DNA of 9,121 bases from Burkholderiaceae bacterium (GCA_031276435.1 JAISNB010000016.1:1-9121); one strand, 5' to 3'. Shown: positions 1 through 6,321, numbered from the stretch's first letter. Notes: generated by a model from the letters alone, not told the origin. Made by a program: numbers and translations.

Positions 1-113
1 GTCGCCAGGGTCTTTGCGTCAAATCGCGAACGCAGAGGCACCGGAAGCGGCGCGCTCCGAAGCTCCAGCAGCAGTGCGACGAAGTTCTTGCACACCAGCG
101 GGAAGAGATACTC
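1..113 (-). CDS. Possible partial gene running off the left edge, unrecognised
   Basis: On the minus strand one frame is open from about 113 to the window edge and reads EYLFPLVCKNFVALLLELRS and onward, ending in RSRFDAKTLA at the edge. About three quarters of its codons end in G or C, and it has a sensible mix of leucine, charged and aromatic residues, unlike the other five frames here. There is no ATG. A GTG at 95-93 is the only conventional start I see close by, and the frame also stays open backwards into the hairpin repeat at 127-146. It could be the 5' end of a gene continuing to the left, a gene interrupted by the repeat, or chance. I do not recognise the family. Confidence 0.25.
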
Positions 114-126
114 CCGGCGTTGCGCG

Positions 127-169
127 CTCTCCCCAAGGGGCGAGAGAAAAGAACATGAATGCGTTGCGC
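127..169 (+). repeat. REP-like hairpin repeat, copy B1
   Basis: An imperfect palindrome (CTCTCCCC, AA, GGGG, C, GAGAG at 127-146) is followed by a conserved 23-nt tail at 147-169. The same hairpin-plus-tail unit recurs at 3868-3916, where the tail differs at only two positions, both transitions. GCGTTGCGC at 117-125 recurs at 161-169; the second copy is part of the repeat tail. Related hairpins lie at 185-221, 2535-2560 and 8982-9009. This resembles the dispersed intergenic palindromes common in proteobacteria. Confidence 0.6.
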
Positions 170-184
170 ACTTGCCTTGCCTTT

Positions 185-221
185 CTCTCTCCCTCTAAGG
201 GAGAGAGTGCCCCGAAGGGGC
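185..221. repeat. Double hairpin repeat, copy B2
   Basis: Two adjacent perfect stem-loops. CTCTCTCCCT (185-194) pairs with AGGGAGAGAG (198-207) around a 3-nt loop, and GCCCC (209-213) pairs with GGGGC (217-221) around GAA. The first resembles the other CTCTCCC-type palindromes in the window. No T-tract follows on the plus strand, so it is not an obvious intrinsic terminator. Confidence 0.5.
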
Positions 222-501
222 GAAAGAGGGTTGGCAAAAAAACAACACACACCCATCAAAAAGCGGAACTATTTCACACTTTCTGCGTTTTTTTCGCTTT
301 CGTGCCGTTCTGCCTGTTGCAAAACGCGGGAACGCATGCTATCGTGCATGCGTGTCTTGGCCCCGCGCCGATCCGCCGATCTTGTTTTCCTGTGTTGCCG
401 CGCTACTCGGCCCGGCGCAGCGCATGAGGTGCATGAAGAAGCGGCAAGGAAGGGGGCCGAAGGCGCATCCATCCATCCCGTCAACTTGCAAGGAGCAAGA
501 T
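222..501. other. Gene-free stretch
   Basis: I see no convincing gene here. Frames in both directions are rich in Arg, Cys and Ser and lack a recognisable domain or a start with a ribosome site. It contains a weak promoter overlapped by a palindrome (318-353). It ends with a small hairpin at 485-499 (CTTGC, loop AAGGA, GCAAG), which places a Shine-Dalgarno-like sequence in a loop just before the ATG at 502. Confidence 0.5.
318..353 (+). promoter_or_regulatory. Weak promoter overlapped by an 8-bp palindrome (possible operator)
   Basis: ACGCATGC (332-339) and GCATGCGT (346-353) form a perfect inverted repeat with a 6-nt spacer. A possible -35 (TTGCAA, 318-323) and -10 (TATCGT, 340-345) each match consensus at 4 of 6 positions with a 16-nt gap, so the -10 would sit exactly between the arms, as in a repressor operator. 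No T-tract follows the stem, which argues against a terminator. If active, it would drive rightward transcription towards the reading frame at 502. Confidence 0.3.
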
Positions 502-642
<141 letters not shown>

Positions 643-673
643 TAATAATTTCAAAAAATCCGCTGATTTCCGA

Positions 674-2305
674 ATTTCTCGTTCCCAATCTTTACGCAAG
701 CTGGCGCTCAAAACCCTTTCCGGTTTTTGCTTTCTTGCCGCCGTATCCACGCCAGTTCTGGCGCAAACAATCCCAACCATTTCTTGCGACACAGACCCCG
801 CCATCTTCAATACGGGGCTTGATGGCGCAAACGGTTATTCAGTCAATAGTCCGGCATTGGCGCCATCCACCCCGGACGTGCATTGGCGATATGCCACCGG
901 CAACGACTCTGACAGAGACCTGGATCCAGGCGTTTTGCCTTTGAACTGGCTGGAACCAGTCGTTCGCACTGTCGGTTCACCTGGTCATTTGTTGCGTCTG
1001 ATGTTAGGAAATACGAAATGGGTTGGCAATTTGGCAACAACCCCGCTTGGAATTCACTGGTATCGCTATGAGTTCAATCTGGATTCCAGCATCGATCCTG
1101 ACACCTTCAGTTTATCCATCAAATTGAGTGCAGACGATCATATTTACCATGTTTTTGTCAATGGCAAGGATCATCTTTCTCTCCCGCCAGGAGGTTTTTT
1201 GAATTCCTACAACATCACTCCAACAACCATCACATTGGACAAAAACTGGCAGCCGGGATTGAACCAGATTTTTGTTGTAACGGATAACATTACTGGCCCT
1301 TCCGGATTATTGGCCCAACTCAGCGGCGCTCCGCTTTGCTCTGGCAAGCTGTCCGTTAGCAAAACCACCACCCAAAACACCGCTGTTGCAGCAAATGCGG
1401 CGATACCGTTCGAGGTGATTGTGGCCAACACTGGCACGGATGACCTTCCCGCTGGCGCAACGCTGAATGATCCGCAGCTTGCCGGGCTTTCATCGGGCGG
1501 CACCTGGGCTTGCAGCAGCAACATTAATGACGCGCCTTTGGGCTGCCCCACGCCGTCATCTGGCAGTTTGCCATTGAACGCATCGCTTGGCCCTTTGCCC
1601 GCTGGCGGTGCGGTGCGTTTCAGCATTTTGGCCACCACGGACACTGATTTGTCCAGCACGCCGCGCATTGAAAATACCGCAACGCTGACCCTGCCCCAAG
1701 GCGTCGATCCCGCAGTGTGCCTGAATGCGGCTGGCAAAAGTTCGTGCACGGCATCGGCCCCTGTTTCCACGCAAGGCTATTTGAGCATCAACAAAAGGGC
1801 CAAAAGCCCTGGCCCGTTTTTGCCGGGTGATACCGTTACTTACTTCATCACACTGACCAATGAGGGTTCTGTGGACATAACGGACGCGAAGGTGTATGAC
1901 ACGGTTCTGCCCGCAGGGCTGATCGATGGAACATGGACTTGTCAGGCTCCGGTGATGCACAGCGCCAGAAGCATTGCCAGTTGCCCCAATGACAGTGATG
2001 ACATGCCATTGAATCAAACTGTTGATCTGCCCGCGCATTCCCGCCTGGTTTATACGGTGACCGCAACCGTGGATAAAACAGCTTCGGGCACGCTGACCAA
2101 TACGGCCAAGGCCGACGCAGGCAATGGCGTTTGCTGGAACGGCCCCGCAGTGCAGCCGACGCAAACTTGCTCATCCAGCGCCAGTGTTGTCGTTGCATCG
2201 ACCGTCCCGGTATTGGATCGCCTGGGTTACTGGCTGACGGGTTTTGGTGTTTTGGCCTTGGCCGCTGTGGTGACAGTGCGGCGCGGGCGGGCGATAGTCA
2301 ACTGA
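674..2305 (+). CDS. Secreted DUF11-repeat protein with degenerate IPTL-CTERM-type anchor; start unresolved
   Basis: Predicted exported surface protein. The frame is open from 572. A signal peptide is visible: a basic segment (SLRKLALK), a hydrophobic core (GFCFLAAV) and the cleavage site VLA|Q at 763/764. The mature part begins with a beta-sandwich-like domain of about 200 residues (SADDHIYHVFVNG near 1130-1170, then W-PGLNQIFVVTDN), similar in style to galactose-binding-like folds. Two DUF11-type repeats follow, about 1345-1770 and 1778-2190. The C-terminus (2204-2302) has VPVLDRLGYW, a hydrophobic helix and VRRGR, resembling the IPTL-CTERM sorting signal recognised by an exosortase (XrtH type in the known family). 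No ATG, GTG or TTG precedes the signal peptide in frame. The first conventional start is TTG 857, which would lose it. ATT 674 is used here as a placeholder only. The gene may be switched off by the upstream repeat tract, start at a rare codon, or carry a start mutation. A terminator follows 18 bp after the stop. Confidence 0.75.
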   Translation: MSRSQSLRKLALKTLSGFCFLAAVSTPVLAQTIPTISCDTDPAIFNTGLDGANGYSVNSPALAPSTPDVHWRYATGNDSDRDLDPGVLPLNWLEPVVRTVGSPGHLLRLMLGNTKWVGNLATTPLGIHWYRYEFNLDSSIDPDTFSLSIKLSADDHIYHVFVNGKDHLSLPPGGFLNSYNITPTTITLDKNWQPGLNQIFVVTDNITGPSGLLAQLSGAPLCSGKLSVSKTTTQNTAVAANAAIPFEVIVANTGTDDLPAGATLNDPQLAGLSSGGTWACSSNINDAPLGCPTPSSGSLPLNASLGPLPAGGAVRFSILATTDTDLSSTPRIENTATLTLPQGVDPAVCLNAAGKSSCTASAPVSTQGYLSINKRAKSPGPFLPGDTVTYFITLTNEGSVDITDAKVYDTVLPAGLIDGTWTCQAPVMHSARSIASCPNDSDDMPLNQTVDLPAHSRLVYTVTATVDKTASGTLTNTAKADAGNGVCWNGPAVQPTQTCSSSASVVVASTVPVLDRLGYWLTGFGVLALAAVVTVRRGRAIVN

Positions 2306-2322
2306 AAACGTGCCCAGCTAAG

Positions 2323-2353
2323 AAAAAAAGCCACTCTTCGGGGTGGCTTTTTT
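2323..2353 (+). terminator. Rho-independent terminator with UUCG tetraloop
   Basis: The stem GCCAC (2330-2334) pairs with GTGGC (2343-2347). It is extended inward by a T-G wobble and a C-G pair closing a TTCG loop (2337-2340), and outward by an A-run pairing with a T-run (2348-2353). The c(UUCG)g loop and U-tract are textbook terminator features. It lies 18 bp after the stop of the DUF11 protein gene, and the A-run on the other flank would let it work in both directions. Confidence 0.9.
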
Positions 2354-2380
2354 GTGGCTGTTGCTTCGCTGTGCATGGCA

Positions 2381-2460
2381 GCAGTGGATTGCCGCGTGCC
2401 CTGCAGGCACTCGCAATGACAAGGATTTATGTACGTGCACTGCGCGCGCTTTTTTGGCGA
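2381..2460 (+). repeat. Dispersed repeat A, copy A1
   Basis: This 80-bp copy matches 2580-2659 at 71 of 80 positions by hand count; all nine differences are transitions. The core (about 37 bp, ending GCACTCGCAATGAC) also recurs inverted at 9060-9099. Inside the core, GTGCC and GGCAC form a short palindrome. The pattern resembles the widely dispersed intergenic 'GTCATTGCGAG' type repeats of proteobacteria. No coding function is apparent. Confidence 0.75.
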
Positions 2461-2520
2461 GAGGTAGTCGCCAAAACAATTGACCTCTTTGCGGGGCCAG
2501 TGCGTTCAAGGCACGCACCC

Positions 2521-2566
2521 CCCCCTCACCCTGACCCTCTCCCCCTAAAGGGGGCGAGGGTAAAGA
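2521..2566. repeat. REP-like hairpin repeat, copy B3
   Basis: CCCTCTCCCCC (2535-2545) and GGGGGCGAGGG (2550-2560) form a stem with one T/C mismatch and a TAAA loop, preceded by CCCCCTCACCCTGA and followed by TAAAGAA. The same palindrome occurs inverted at 8982-9009. It sits between the two 80-bp A repeats, so the spacer has the order A1 - B3 - A2. Confidence 0.6.
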
Positions 2567-2579
2567 ACCGTGCGCGAAA

Positions 2580-2659
2580 GCAGTGGATTACTACGTGTCC
2601 TGCGGGCACTCGCAATGACAAGGGTTTATATACGTGCACTGCGTGCGCTTTTTCGGCGA
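2580..2659 (+). repeat. Dispersed repeat A, copy A2
   Basis: Second direct copy of the 80-bp repeat, 199 bp after A1 and in the same orientation, with no insertion or deletion between the copies. It ends about 45 bp before the TATAAT-like box preceding the next gene. Confidence 0.75.
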
Positions 2660-2684
2660 TAAGAAATGTGCAATGATTTCTAGC

Positions 2685-2714
2685 GTATCATCAAAATATC
2701 ATATATAATCATAC
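2685..2714 (+). promoter_or_regulatory. Candidate -10 box with phased ATCAT motifs
   Basis: A perfect TATAAT lies at 2704-2709, about 57 bp before the ATG at 2767, but no acceptable -35 box is visible at normal spacing. Three ATCAT motifs start at 2687, 2698 and 2708, about one helical turn apart, and the last overlaps the -10 box. This could mean activator-dependent transcription or simply be AT-rich sequence. Confidence 0.25.
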
Positions 2715-2765
2715 ATCGTCACCCCATTCACCTTGCCCTTGATCTGGAACGCGGGATCGCACCAA
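2699..2765 (-). pseudogene. Possible 3' remnant of a minus-strand gene
   Basis: On the minus strand, 2765-2699 reads CDPAFQIKGKVNGVTMYDYI followed by a TGA stop. Codon choice is coding-like and the peptide looks like the natural end of a protein. The same frame continues to the right only as the shadow of the plus-strand membrane protein, so the body of such a gene is absent. I do not recognise the parent family, and chance cannot be excluded for 20 codons. Confidence 0.2.
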
Positions 2766-2766
2766 A

Positions 2767-3168
2767 ATGAACACCACCACCGTACCTTTCGCTGTTGCTG
2801 CGTACTTTGTCCTTTATTTCTGCTACTGCCTGTGGGCCAGGATAGAAGACGATTGGCGGAAAAGACGCTTCGTGCTGGCGGCAGTTCGGGGCTTCGCGCT
2901 TGATCTCGCGCTGGCTGTACCAGCCATGATTTCCTGGTGGGGTGAGCCGCCAATCAGTCCCCGCCCTCTCTGGTGGCTGTTGTACATTGTCGGCTGCGCA
3001 TCAGTCGCAACTGCGAGCGTGCGTGGATTGCGGATGCACTTTCCCGATACTTCGCTTGGCAAGGCAGAGAACATCGGATTGGCAATTGCCGGATTCGTAC
3101 TTGTCGTGCTCGCAACTGGACCGGCAATTTTCTGGGGTGGCATGTGGCTGGTGCGCAACCCGCATTGA
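2767..3168 (+). CDS. Small four-helix membrane protein, unknown function
   Basis: A 133-residue protein starting at ATG 2767, the only start in this frame after an in-frame TGA at 2740. The ribosome site is weak. Four likely membrane segments: about residues 6-24, 40-59, 67-85 (WWLLYIVGCASVATASVRG) and 103-127 (IGLAIAGFVLVVLATGPAIF). The loop between helices 1 and 2 is highly charged (RIEDDWRKRR), and a cytoplasmic-type charged stretch also precedes helix 4. There are no catalytic or ligand motifs I can name. It lies 155 bp upstream of another small membrane protein in the same direction, with unrelated sequence. It could be a helper subunit, an immunity-type protein or an orphan. I do not recognise a family. 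Confidence 0.65.
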   Translation: MNTTTVPFAVAAYFVLYFCYCLWARIEDDWRKRRFVLAAVRGFALDLALAVPAMISWWGEPPISPRPLWWLLYIVGCASVATASVRGLRMHFPDTSLGKAENIGLAIAGFVLVVLATGPAIFWGGMWLVRNPH

Positions 3169-3274
3169 TCGCCCCAACCTCAGCGCATGGAGTGCGAGGC
3201 AGCGCACCGGGGCCATCATTGGATGAACGCACGCAAGAAACACATATTGGAGCCAATCTTGAAGCGCAACCGCA

Positions 3275-3291
3275 CATGAAATGCGTTCATG
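3275..3291. promoter_or_regulatory. Inverted repeat upstream of the duplicated membrane protein gene
   Basis: CATGAA (3275-3280) and TTCATG (3286-3291) are separated by 5 bp and lie 32 bp before the ATG at 3324. The spacing suits a small operator, but there is no clear promoter and the arms are short. Confidence 0.2.
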
Positions 3292-3323
3292 AAACACACT
3301 CAAAACACCTCAAAGTGACAAGC

Positions 3324-3830
3324 ATGAGAAAATTTTTCATCACATCGATTGCCAGCATTTCGGTGGCGGTACCGCTTGCCTTCATGACCATGACCATCGT
3401 ACCCGTATCCGGTCGACCTTCGAGCATCCTTACGTCTCCATGGCTGCTCCTTGCTTATGGCAAGTCTGTTGCCTGGGGATTTTTGATATGCTTGCTGGCC
3501 AGTAATCTGACACTCTTGTGGCATGCAAAAATCGTGGACGGCAGGTGGACTGCGGTGGCGGTCATGAAAAACATGCTTTGCGCATCAATTGCCAGCCTTG
3601 TCGTGGCAATGCCAATTGCCCTTGTACCCAACATTTACACGGCATGGGCCGCATCAAACCAGCTTCAAGACAGCGTGGATGTCCAAGACCTTGTTACCAA
3701 TCCAGGATTCTGGATTTATTATGTGAAGGCTGTTTTGTGGTCTTTTGGCGCAGGCTTGCTGGCCAGTGTTCTGGCACTTGTCATGACATACAGGAAGGAT
3801 TTTTTGCGCAGGCAGGCGCGCGCAGGCTGA
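3324..3830 (+). CDS. Four-helix membrane protein built from an internal duplication
   Basis: A 168-residue protein. ATG 3324 is chosen because MRKFFITSIAS begins directly with a hydrophobic helix; an in-frame ATG at 3276 would add 16 polar residues. Two halves align. Residues 8-18 (SIASISVAVPL) match 88-98 (SIASLVVAMPI), and residues 38-69 match 126-158, sharing P, K, W and the LLAS motif (57-60 and 145-148). Each half has two membrane helices with a polar loop between them. At DNA level GCTTGCTGGCCAGT occurs at 3490-3503 and again at 3754-3767, 264 bp (88 codons) apart. Tandem two-helix small membrane proteins such as DUF2798 have a similar shape, but I cannot assign this one. Function is unknown. 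It lies downstream of another small membrane protein and ends 37 bp before a hairpin repeat. Confidence 0.7.
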   Translation: MRKFFITSIASISVAVPLAFMTMTIVPVSGRPSSILTSPWLLLAYGKSVAWGFLICLLASNLTLLWHAKIVDGRWTAVAVMKNMLCASIASLVVAMPIALVPNIYTAWAASNQLQDSVDVQDLVTNPGFWIYYVKAVLWSFGAGLLASVLALVMTYRKDFLRRQARAG

Positions 3831-3867
3831 TGCGCCAGCAGCGGCGATGACGCGCGGGGCACCGCCG

Positions 3868-3916
3868 CTCTCCCCCATGAATGGGGGAGAGGGAAAAGAA
3901 TATGAATACGTTGCGC
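3868..3916 (+). repeat. REP-like hairpin repeat, copy B4
   Basis: A perfect 11-bp stem (CTCTCCCCCAT 3868-3878, ATGGGGGAGAG 3881-3891) is followed by the conserved tail (3894-3916), which matches copy B1 at 21 of 23 positions. It lies between the converging ends of the duplicated membrane protein gene (stop at 3830) and murB (stop at 3956), so it may act as a bidirectional transcription or mRNA-stability hairpin. There is no T-tract. It also marks the border between the accessory block and the housekeeping block. Confidence 0.6.
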
Positions 3917-3955
3917 GCGGCAACGAATCATTGGGCCGCAAACAAAGCGCGGCGC

Positions 3956-5011
3956 TCAAACCACCACCGGCTCCGGTTCCAGGCGGATGCCAAAGCGTTC
4001 GTAGACGCTGGTCTGGATGGCTTTTGCCAGCGTCATGACTTCGCCCCCGGTTGCCGGTTGCGCGCGTCCGCCGCGGTTGACAAGCACCAGTGCCTGTTTG
4101 TCGTAGACGCCCGCGTTGCCCATGGTTTTGCCTTTCCAGCCGCAGGCGTCGATGAGCCAGCCCGCGGCAAGTTTGAAGCTGCCATCGGGCATGGGGTAGT
4201 GCACCACCTTGGGGTCGCGCCCGATGATGTCCTGGCACTGTTCCGGCGTTACCGTGGGGTTTTTGAAAAAGCTGCCCGCGTTGCCAATGTGCGCCGGGTC
4301 GGGCAGTTTGGCGCGGCGGATGGCGACCACCCAATCGTGGATTTGGCGCGCCGTGGGGTGTGTGATGCCGGTTTCCTGCACTTTGCGGCTCAAGTCCAGA
4401 TAGCCCAGTTCAGGACGCCACGCCTTGGGCAGCGCCAGGCGCACGCGCACGATCATGGCGCGGCCAGCCAGCCCCAGGTCGCCTTCTTTTCCGGGCTTGT
4501 GCTTGAACACCGAGTCACGGTAGCCAAAGCCGCATTGCGCGGCGTGCAGCGTGAAGGTGTGGCCGTCGCGCAGGTCGATGGCGTCCAGCGAGTGAAATCT
4601 TTGCCGCAGTTCCACGCCATAGGCGCCAATGTTTTGCACTGGTGCGGCGCCCACGGTGCCGGGGATGAGCGCCAGGTTTTCCAGCCCGGCCAGGCCCATG
4701 TCCACCACGCTCCAGCGCACCAGGTCGTGCCAAAGCTCGCCCGCGCCCGCTTCCACGATGGTGTGGCGCGCGGTTTGCCGCAGCACGCGCAGGCCAGCGA
4801 TTTCGTTTTTGAGCACCAGCGCGCGCAGATCGCCGGTGAGCACGATGTTGCTGCCGCCGCCCAGCACGAATTTGGGCATGGCCGCCAGTTGCGCATCGGC
4901 CAGCACGGCCAGCACATCGCCGGGCGTGCGCACACGCACCATGGCAGCGGCGCGCGCGGCAATGCCAAAGCTGTTGAGCGGTTGCAGGGAAACATTGTGT
5001 TCAACAAGCAT
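3956..5011 (-). CDS. murB: UDP-N-acetylenolpyruvoylglucosamine reductase MurB
   Basis: Cytoplasmic flavoenzyme that uses NADPH and FAD to reduce UDP-GlcNAc-enolpyruvate to UDP-MurNAc, the second committed step of peptidoglycan precursor synthesis. The 351-residue product is close to the usual length of type I MurB (about 340). Visible motifs: FAD-binding LGGGSNIVLTGD (residues 50-61) and PGTVGAAPVQNIGAYG (117-132); the type I Tyr-Arg segment GYRDSVF (163-169); the catalytic serine in GNAGSFFKNP (Ser247); and the C-terminal catalytic glutamate in LEPE (344-347). ATG 5011 begins MLVEHNVSLQPLNSFGI, which fits the family N-terminus, although the ribosome site is weak. It is divergent from yajQ, with only 53 bp between the starts, and its stop lies 64 bp from hairpin B4. 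No anomaly is seen. Confidence 0.97.
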   Translation of the reverse strand: MLVEHNVSLQPLNSFGIAARAAAMVRVRTPGDVLAVLADAQLAAMPKFVLGGGSNIVLTGDLRALVLKNEIAGLRVLRQTARHTIVEAGAGELWHDLVRWSVVDMGLAGLENLALIPGTVGAAPVQNIGAYGVELRQRFHSLDAIDLRDGHTFTLHAAQCGFGYRDSVFKHKPGKEGDLGLAGRAMIVRVRLALPKAWRPELGYLDLSRKVQETGITHPTARQIHDWVVAIRRAKLPDPAHIGNAGSFFKNPTVTPEQCQDIIGRDPKVVHYPMPDGSFKLAAGWLIDACGWKGKTMGNAGVYDKQALVLVNRGGRAQPATGGEVMTLAKAIQTSVYERFGIRLEPEPVVV

Positions 5012-5064
5012 GGGACAATTGTCGCATTCCGTTTTGAGTGTTTTTTTCTTTCAAGGAGCCATGC
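5012..5064. promoter_or_regulatory. Divergent murB / yajQ control region
   Basis: These 53 bp must hold the nearest control signals for both genes unless the promoters lie inside coding sequence. It contains a 10-bp perfect palindrome GACAATTGTC (5014-5023) next to the murB start, a T-rich run (5039-5050), and the yajQ ribosome site AAGGAG (5053-5058). No confident -35/-10 pair could be picked by eye. Confidence 0.3.
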
Positions 5065-5550
5065 ATGCCTTCTTTTGATACCGTTTGCGACCCCGACATG
5101 GTGGAAGTAAAAAACGCCGTGGAGAACACGGCCAAGGAGATTGGCGCGCGCTTTGACTTCAAGGGCAGCAGCGCCGCCATCGAGCTGAAGGACAAGGCCA
5201 TCACGCTGCATGGCGATGCCGACTTCCAGTTGCGGCAGATTGAGGACATTTTGCACGGCAAGTTCACCAAGCGCGGTGTGGATGTGCGGTTCCTGGACAA
5301 GGGCAGCGTGCAGAAAACGGGTGGCGACAAGGTCAAACAGGTTTTTACGGTGCGCAGCGGCATTGGCACCGAAGATGGCAAAAAAATCCAGAAACTCATC
5401 AAGGAAAGTAAACTGAAAGTGCAGGCCGCCATCCAGGGCGACGCCGTGCGCGTCACGGGCGCCAAGCGCGACGACCTGCAAGCCGTGATGGCCACGCTGC
5501 GCAAGGAGATGGCCGATTTGCCGCTGTCGTTCAACAACTTCCGCGATTGA
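5065..5550 (+). CDS. yajQ: YajQ family nucleotide-binding protein
   Basis: A 161-residue cytoplasmic protein of the YajQ/DUF520 family. Members bind nucleotides, and some (studied in Xanthomonas) act as cyclic di-GMP effectors; in other bacteria they are linked to nucleic-acid binding. The start ATG 5065 gives MPSFDTVCDPDMVEVKNAV, matching the family N-terminus, with AAGGAG six bases upstream. An in-frame upstream start at 5038 lacks this support. Characteristic segments are EIGARFDFKGSSAAIE (residues 28-43), the central VQKTGGDKVKQV, and the C-terminal LPLSFNNFRD. The length equals that of typical members. It is followed after 14 bp by the aspartic protease gene on the same strand, so the two are likely cotranscribed. 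The effector ligand in this organism is unknown. Confidence 0.95.
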   Translation: MPSFDTVCDPDMVEVKNAVENTAKEIGARFDFKGSSAAIELKDKAITLHGDADFQLRQIEDILHGKFTKRGVDVRFLDKGSVQKTGGDKVKQVFTVRSGIGTEDGKKIQKLIKESKLKVQAAIQGDAVRVTGAKRDDLQAVMATLRKEMADLPLSFNNFRD

Positions 5551-5564
5551 GAAAGTCCCCGGTC

Positions 5565-6293
5565 ATGAAGCGTTTGCCGCCCGCCCCTGCCCTTTTCCCC
5601 GCGTTGCGCCAACAGCAGCGCCAGCGCCGCCTCCGCGCGGCTGCTGCGTGCATCATGGCTTTCATGGCCGCCACGCCGGGCGCGGCCTGGGCGCAGTCCG
5701 TTTCGTTGCAGGGCATGCTGGGCAGCAAGGCGCTGCTCATCATCGATGGCGGCGCGCCCAAGGTGCTTTCTCCCGGGCAGTCCAGCCAGGGCGTGAAACT
5801 GGTGTCCGTCTCCGCCGCGGACAGCCTGGCCGTGGTGGAATTCGATGGCGGCCAGCGCCACACGCTGCGCGTGGGCGCATCGCCCGCCCATGTGGGCGGC
5901 GCGGCGGCGGGCCAGGGCGCGGCCTCGGGCAGCCGCGTGGTGCTGACGGCCGATGGGCAGGGGCACTTCTTCTCCCAGGGCAGCATCAACAACAAGCCGG
6001 TGCAGTTTCTCATTGACACGGGCGCCAGCCTCATCACGCTGGGGCAGGCCGAGGCCGACCAGATTGGTCTCGATTACAAAACCGGCCGTCTGGTCGGCAT
6101 TGCCACGGCCAATGGCAGCGCCAAAGCCTATATGACCAAGATCGATCAGGTTCGCATTGGCGATGTATCGGTCTACAACGTGGATGCCGTGATTGCCGAG
6201 CACGCCATGCCCGCCGTGCTGCTTGGCAACAGCTTTCTGACGCGCTTCAACATGCAGCGCACGGGCGATCAGATGACACTGACCAAACGCTGA
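5565..6293 (+). CDS. Periplasmic retropepsin-like aspartic protease (clan AA, TIGR02281-like)
   Basis: A 242-residue exported protease of the retropepsin-like single-lobe type, which in viral relatives works as a dimer. The N-terminus has a long basic region (RQQQRQRRLR, residues 16-25), then a hydrophobic core and the cleavage site AWA|Q after residue 43. An N-terminal beta-rich part (MLGSKALLIIDGG) is followed by a Gly/Ala-rich linker (110-122). The protease domain then carries the active-site FLIDTGAS (Asp151, Thr152, Gly153) and the conserved LLGNSFLTRFNM (219-230) near the end. Start ATG 5565 was chosen; a TTG at 5547 overlapping the yajQ stop is possible but lacks support. The ribosome site is poor, suggesting translational coupling to yajQ. 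Substrate is unknown. It ends 28 bp before the convergent plsY stop, without an obvious T-rich terminator. Confidence 0.88.
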   Translation: MKRLPPAPALFPALRQQQRQRRLRAAAACIMAFMAATPGAAWAQSVSLQGMLGSKALLIIDGGAPKVLSPGQSSQGVKLVSVSAADSLAVVEFDGGQRHTLRVGASPAHVGGAAAGQGAASGSRVVLTADGQGHFFSQGSINNKPVQFLIDTGASLITLGQAEADQIGLDYKTGRLVGIATANGSAKAYMTKIDQVRIGDVSVYNVDAVIAEHAMPAVLLGNSFLTRFNMQRTGDQMTLTKR

Positions 6294-6321
6294 ACAAACC
6301 AGCGCGCGGCGCGGGCATGCC

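Noticed and set aside
127..221. Insertion sequence ends
   Set aside because: The palindromes are short, there is no transposase, and the 9-bp GCGTTGCGC pair (117-125, 161-169) includes sequence belonging to the repeat tail seen at 3894-3916, so it is not a target duplication.
2131..2676. Plus-strand open frame overlapping the end of the DUF11 gene and the spacer
   Set aside because: It runs through the terminator and the repeats and encodes a Cys/Arg-rich peptide without family resemblance.
2973..3323. N-terminal extension of the duplicated membrane protein to 2973
   Set aside because: This part overlaps the preceding membrane gene in another frame and is polar and Cys-rich. The hydrophobic N-terminal helix begins right after ATG 3324.
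3881..5110. 409-codon plus-strand open frame across murB
   Set aside because: It is the antisense shadow of murB and has no recognisable domain, while murB has its complete motif set.
5001..6203. 400-codon minus-strand open frame across yajQ and the protease
   Set aside because: Shadow of two well-supported plus-strand genes, with an implausible composition.
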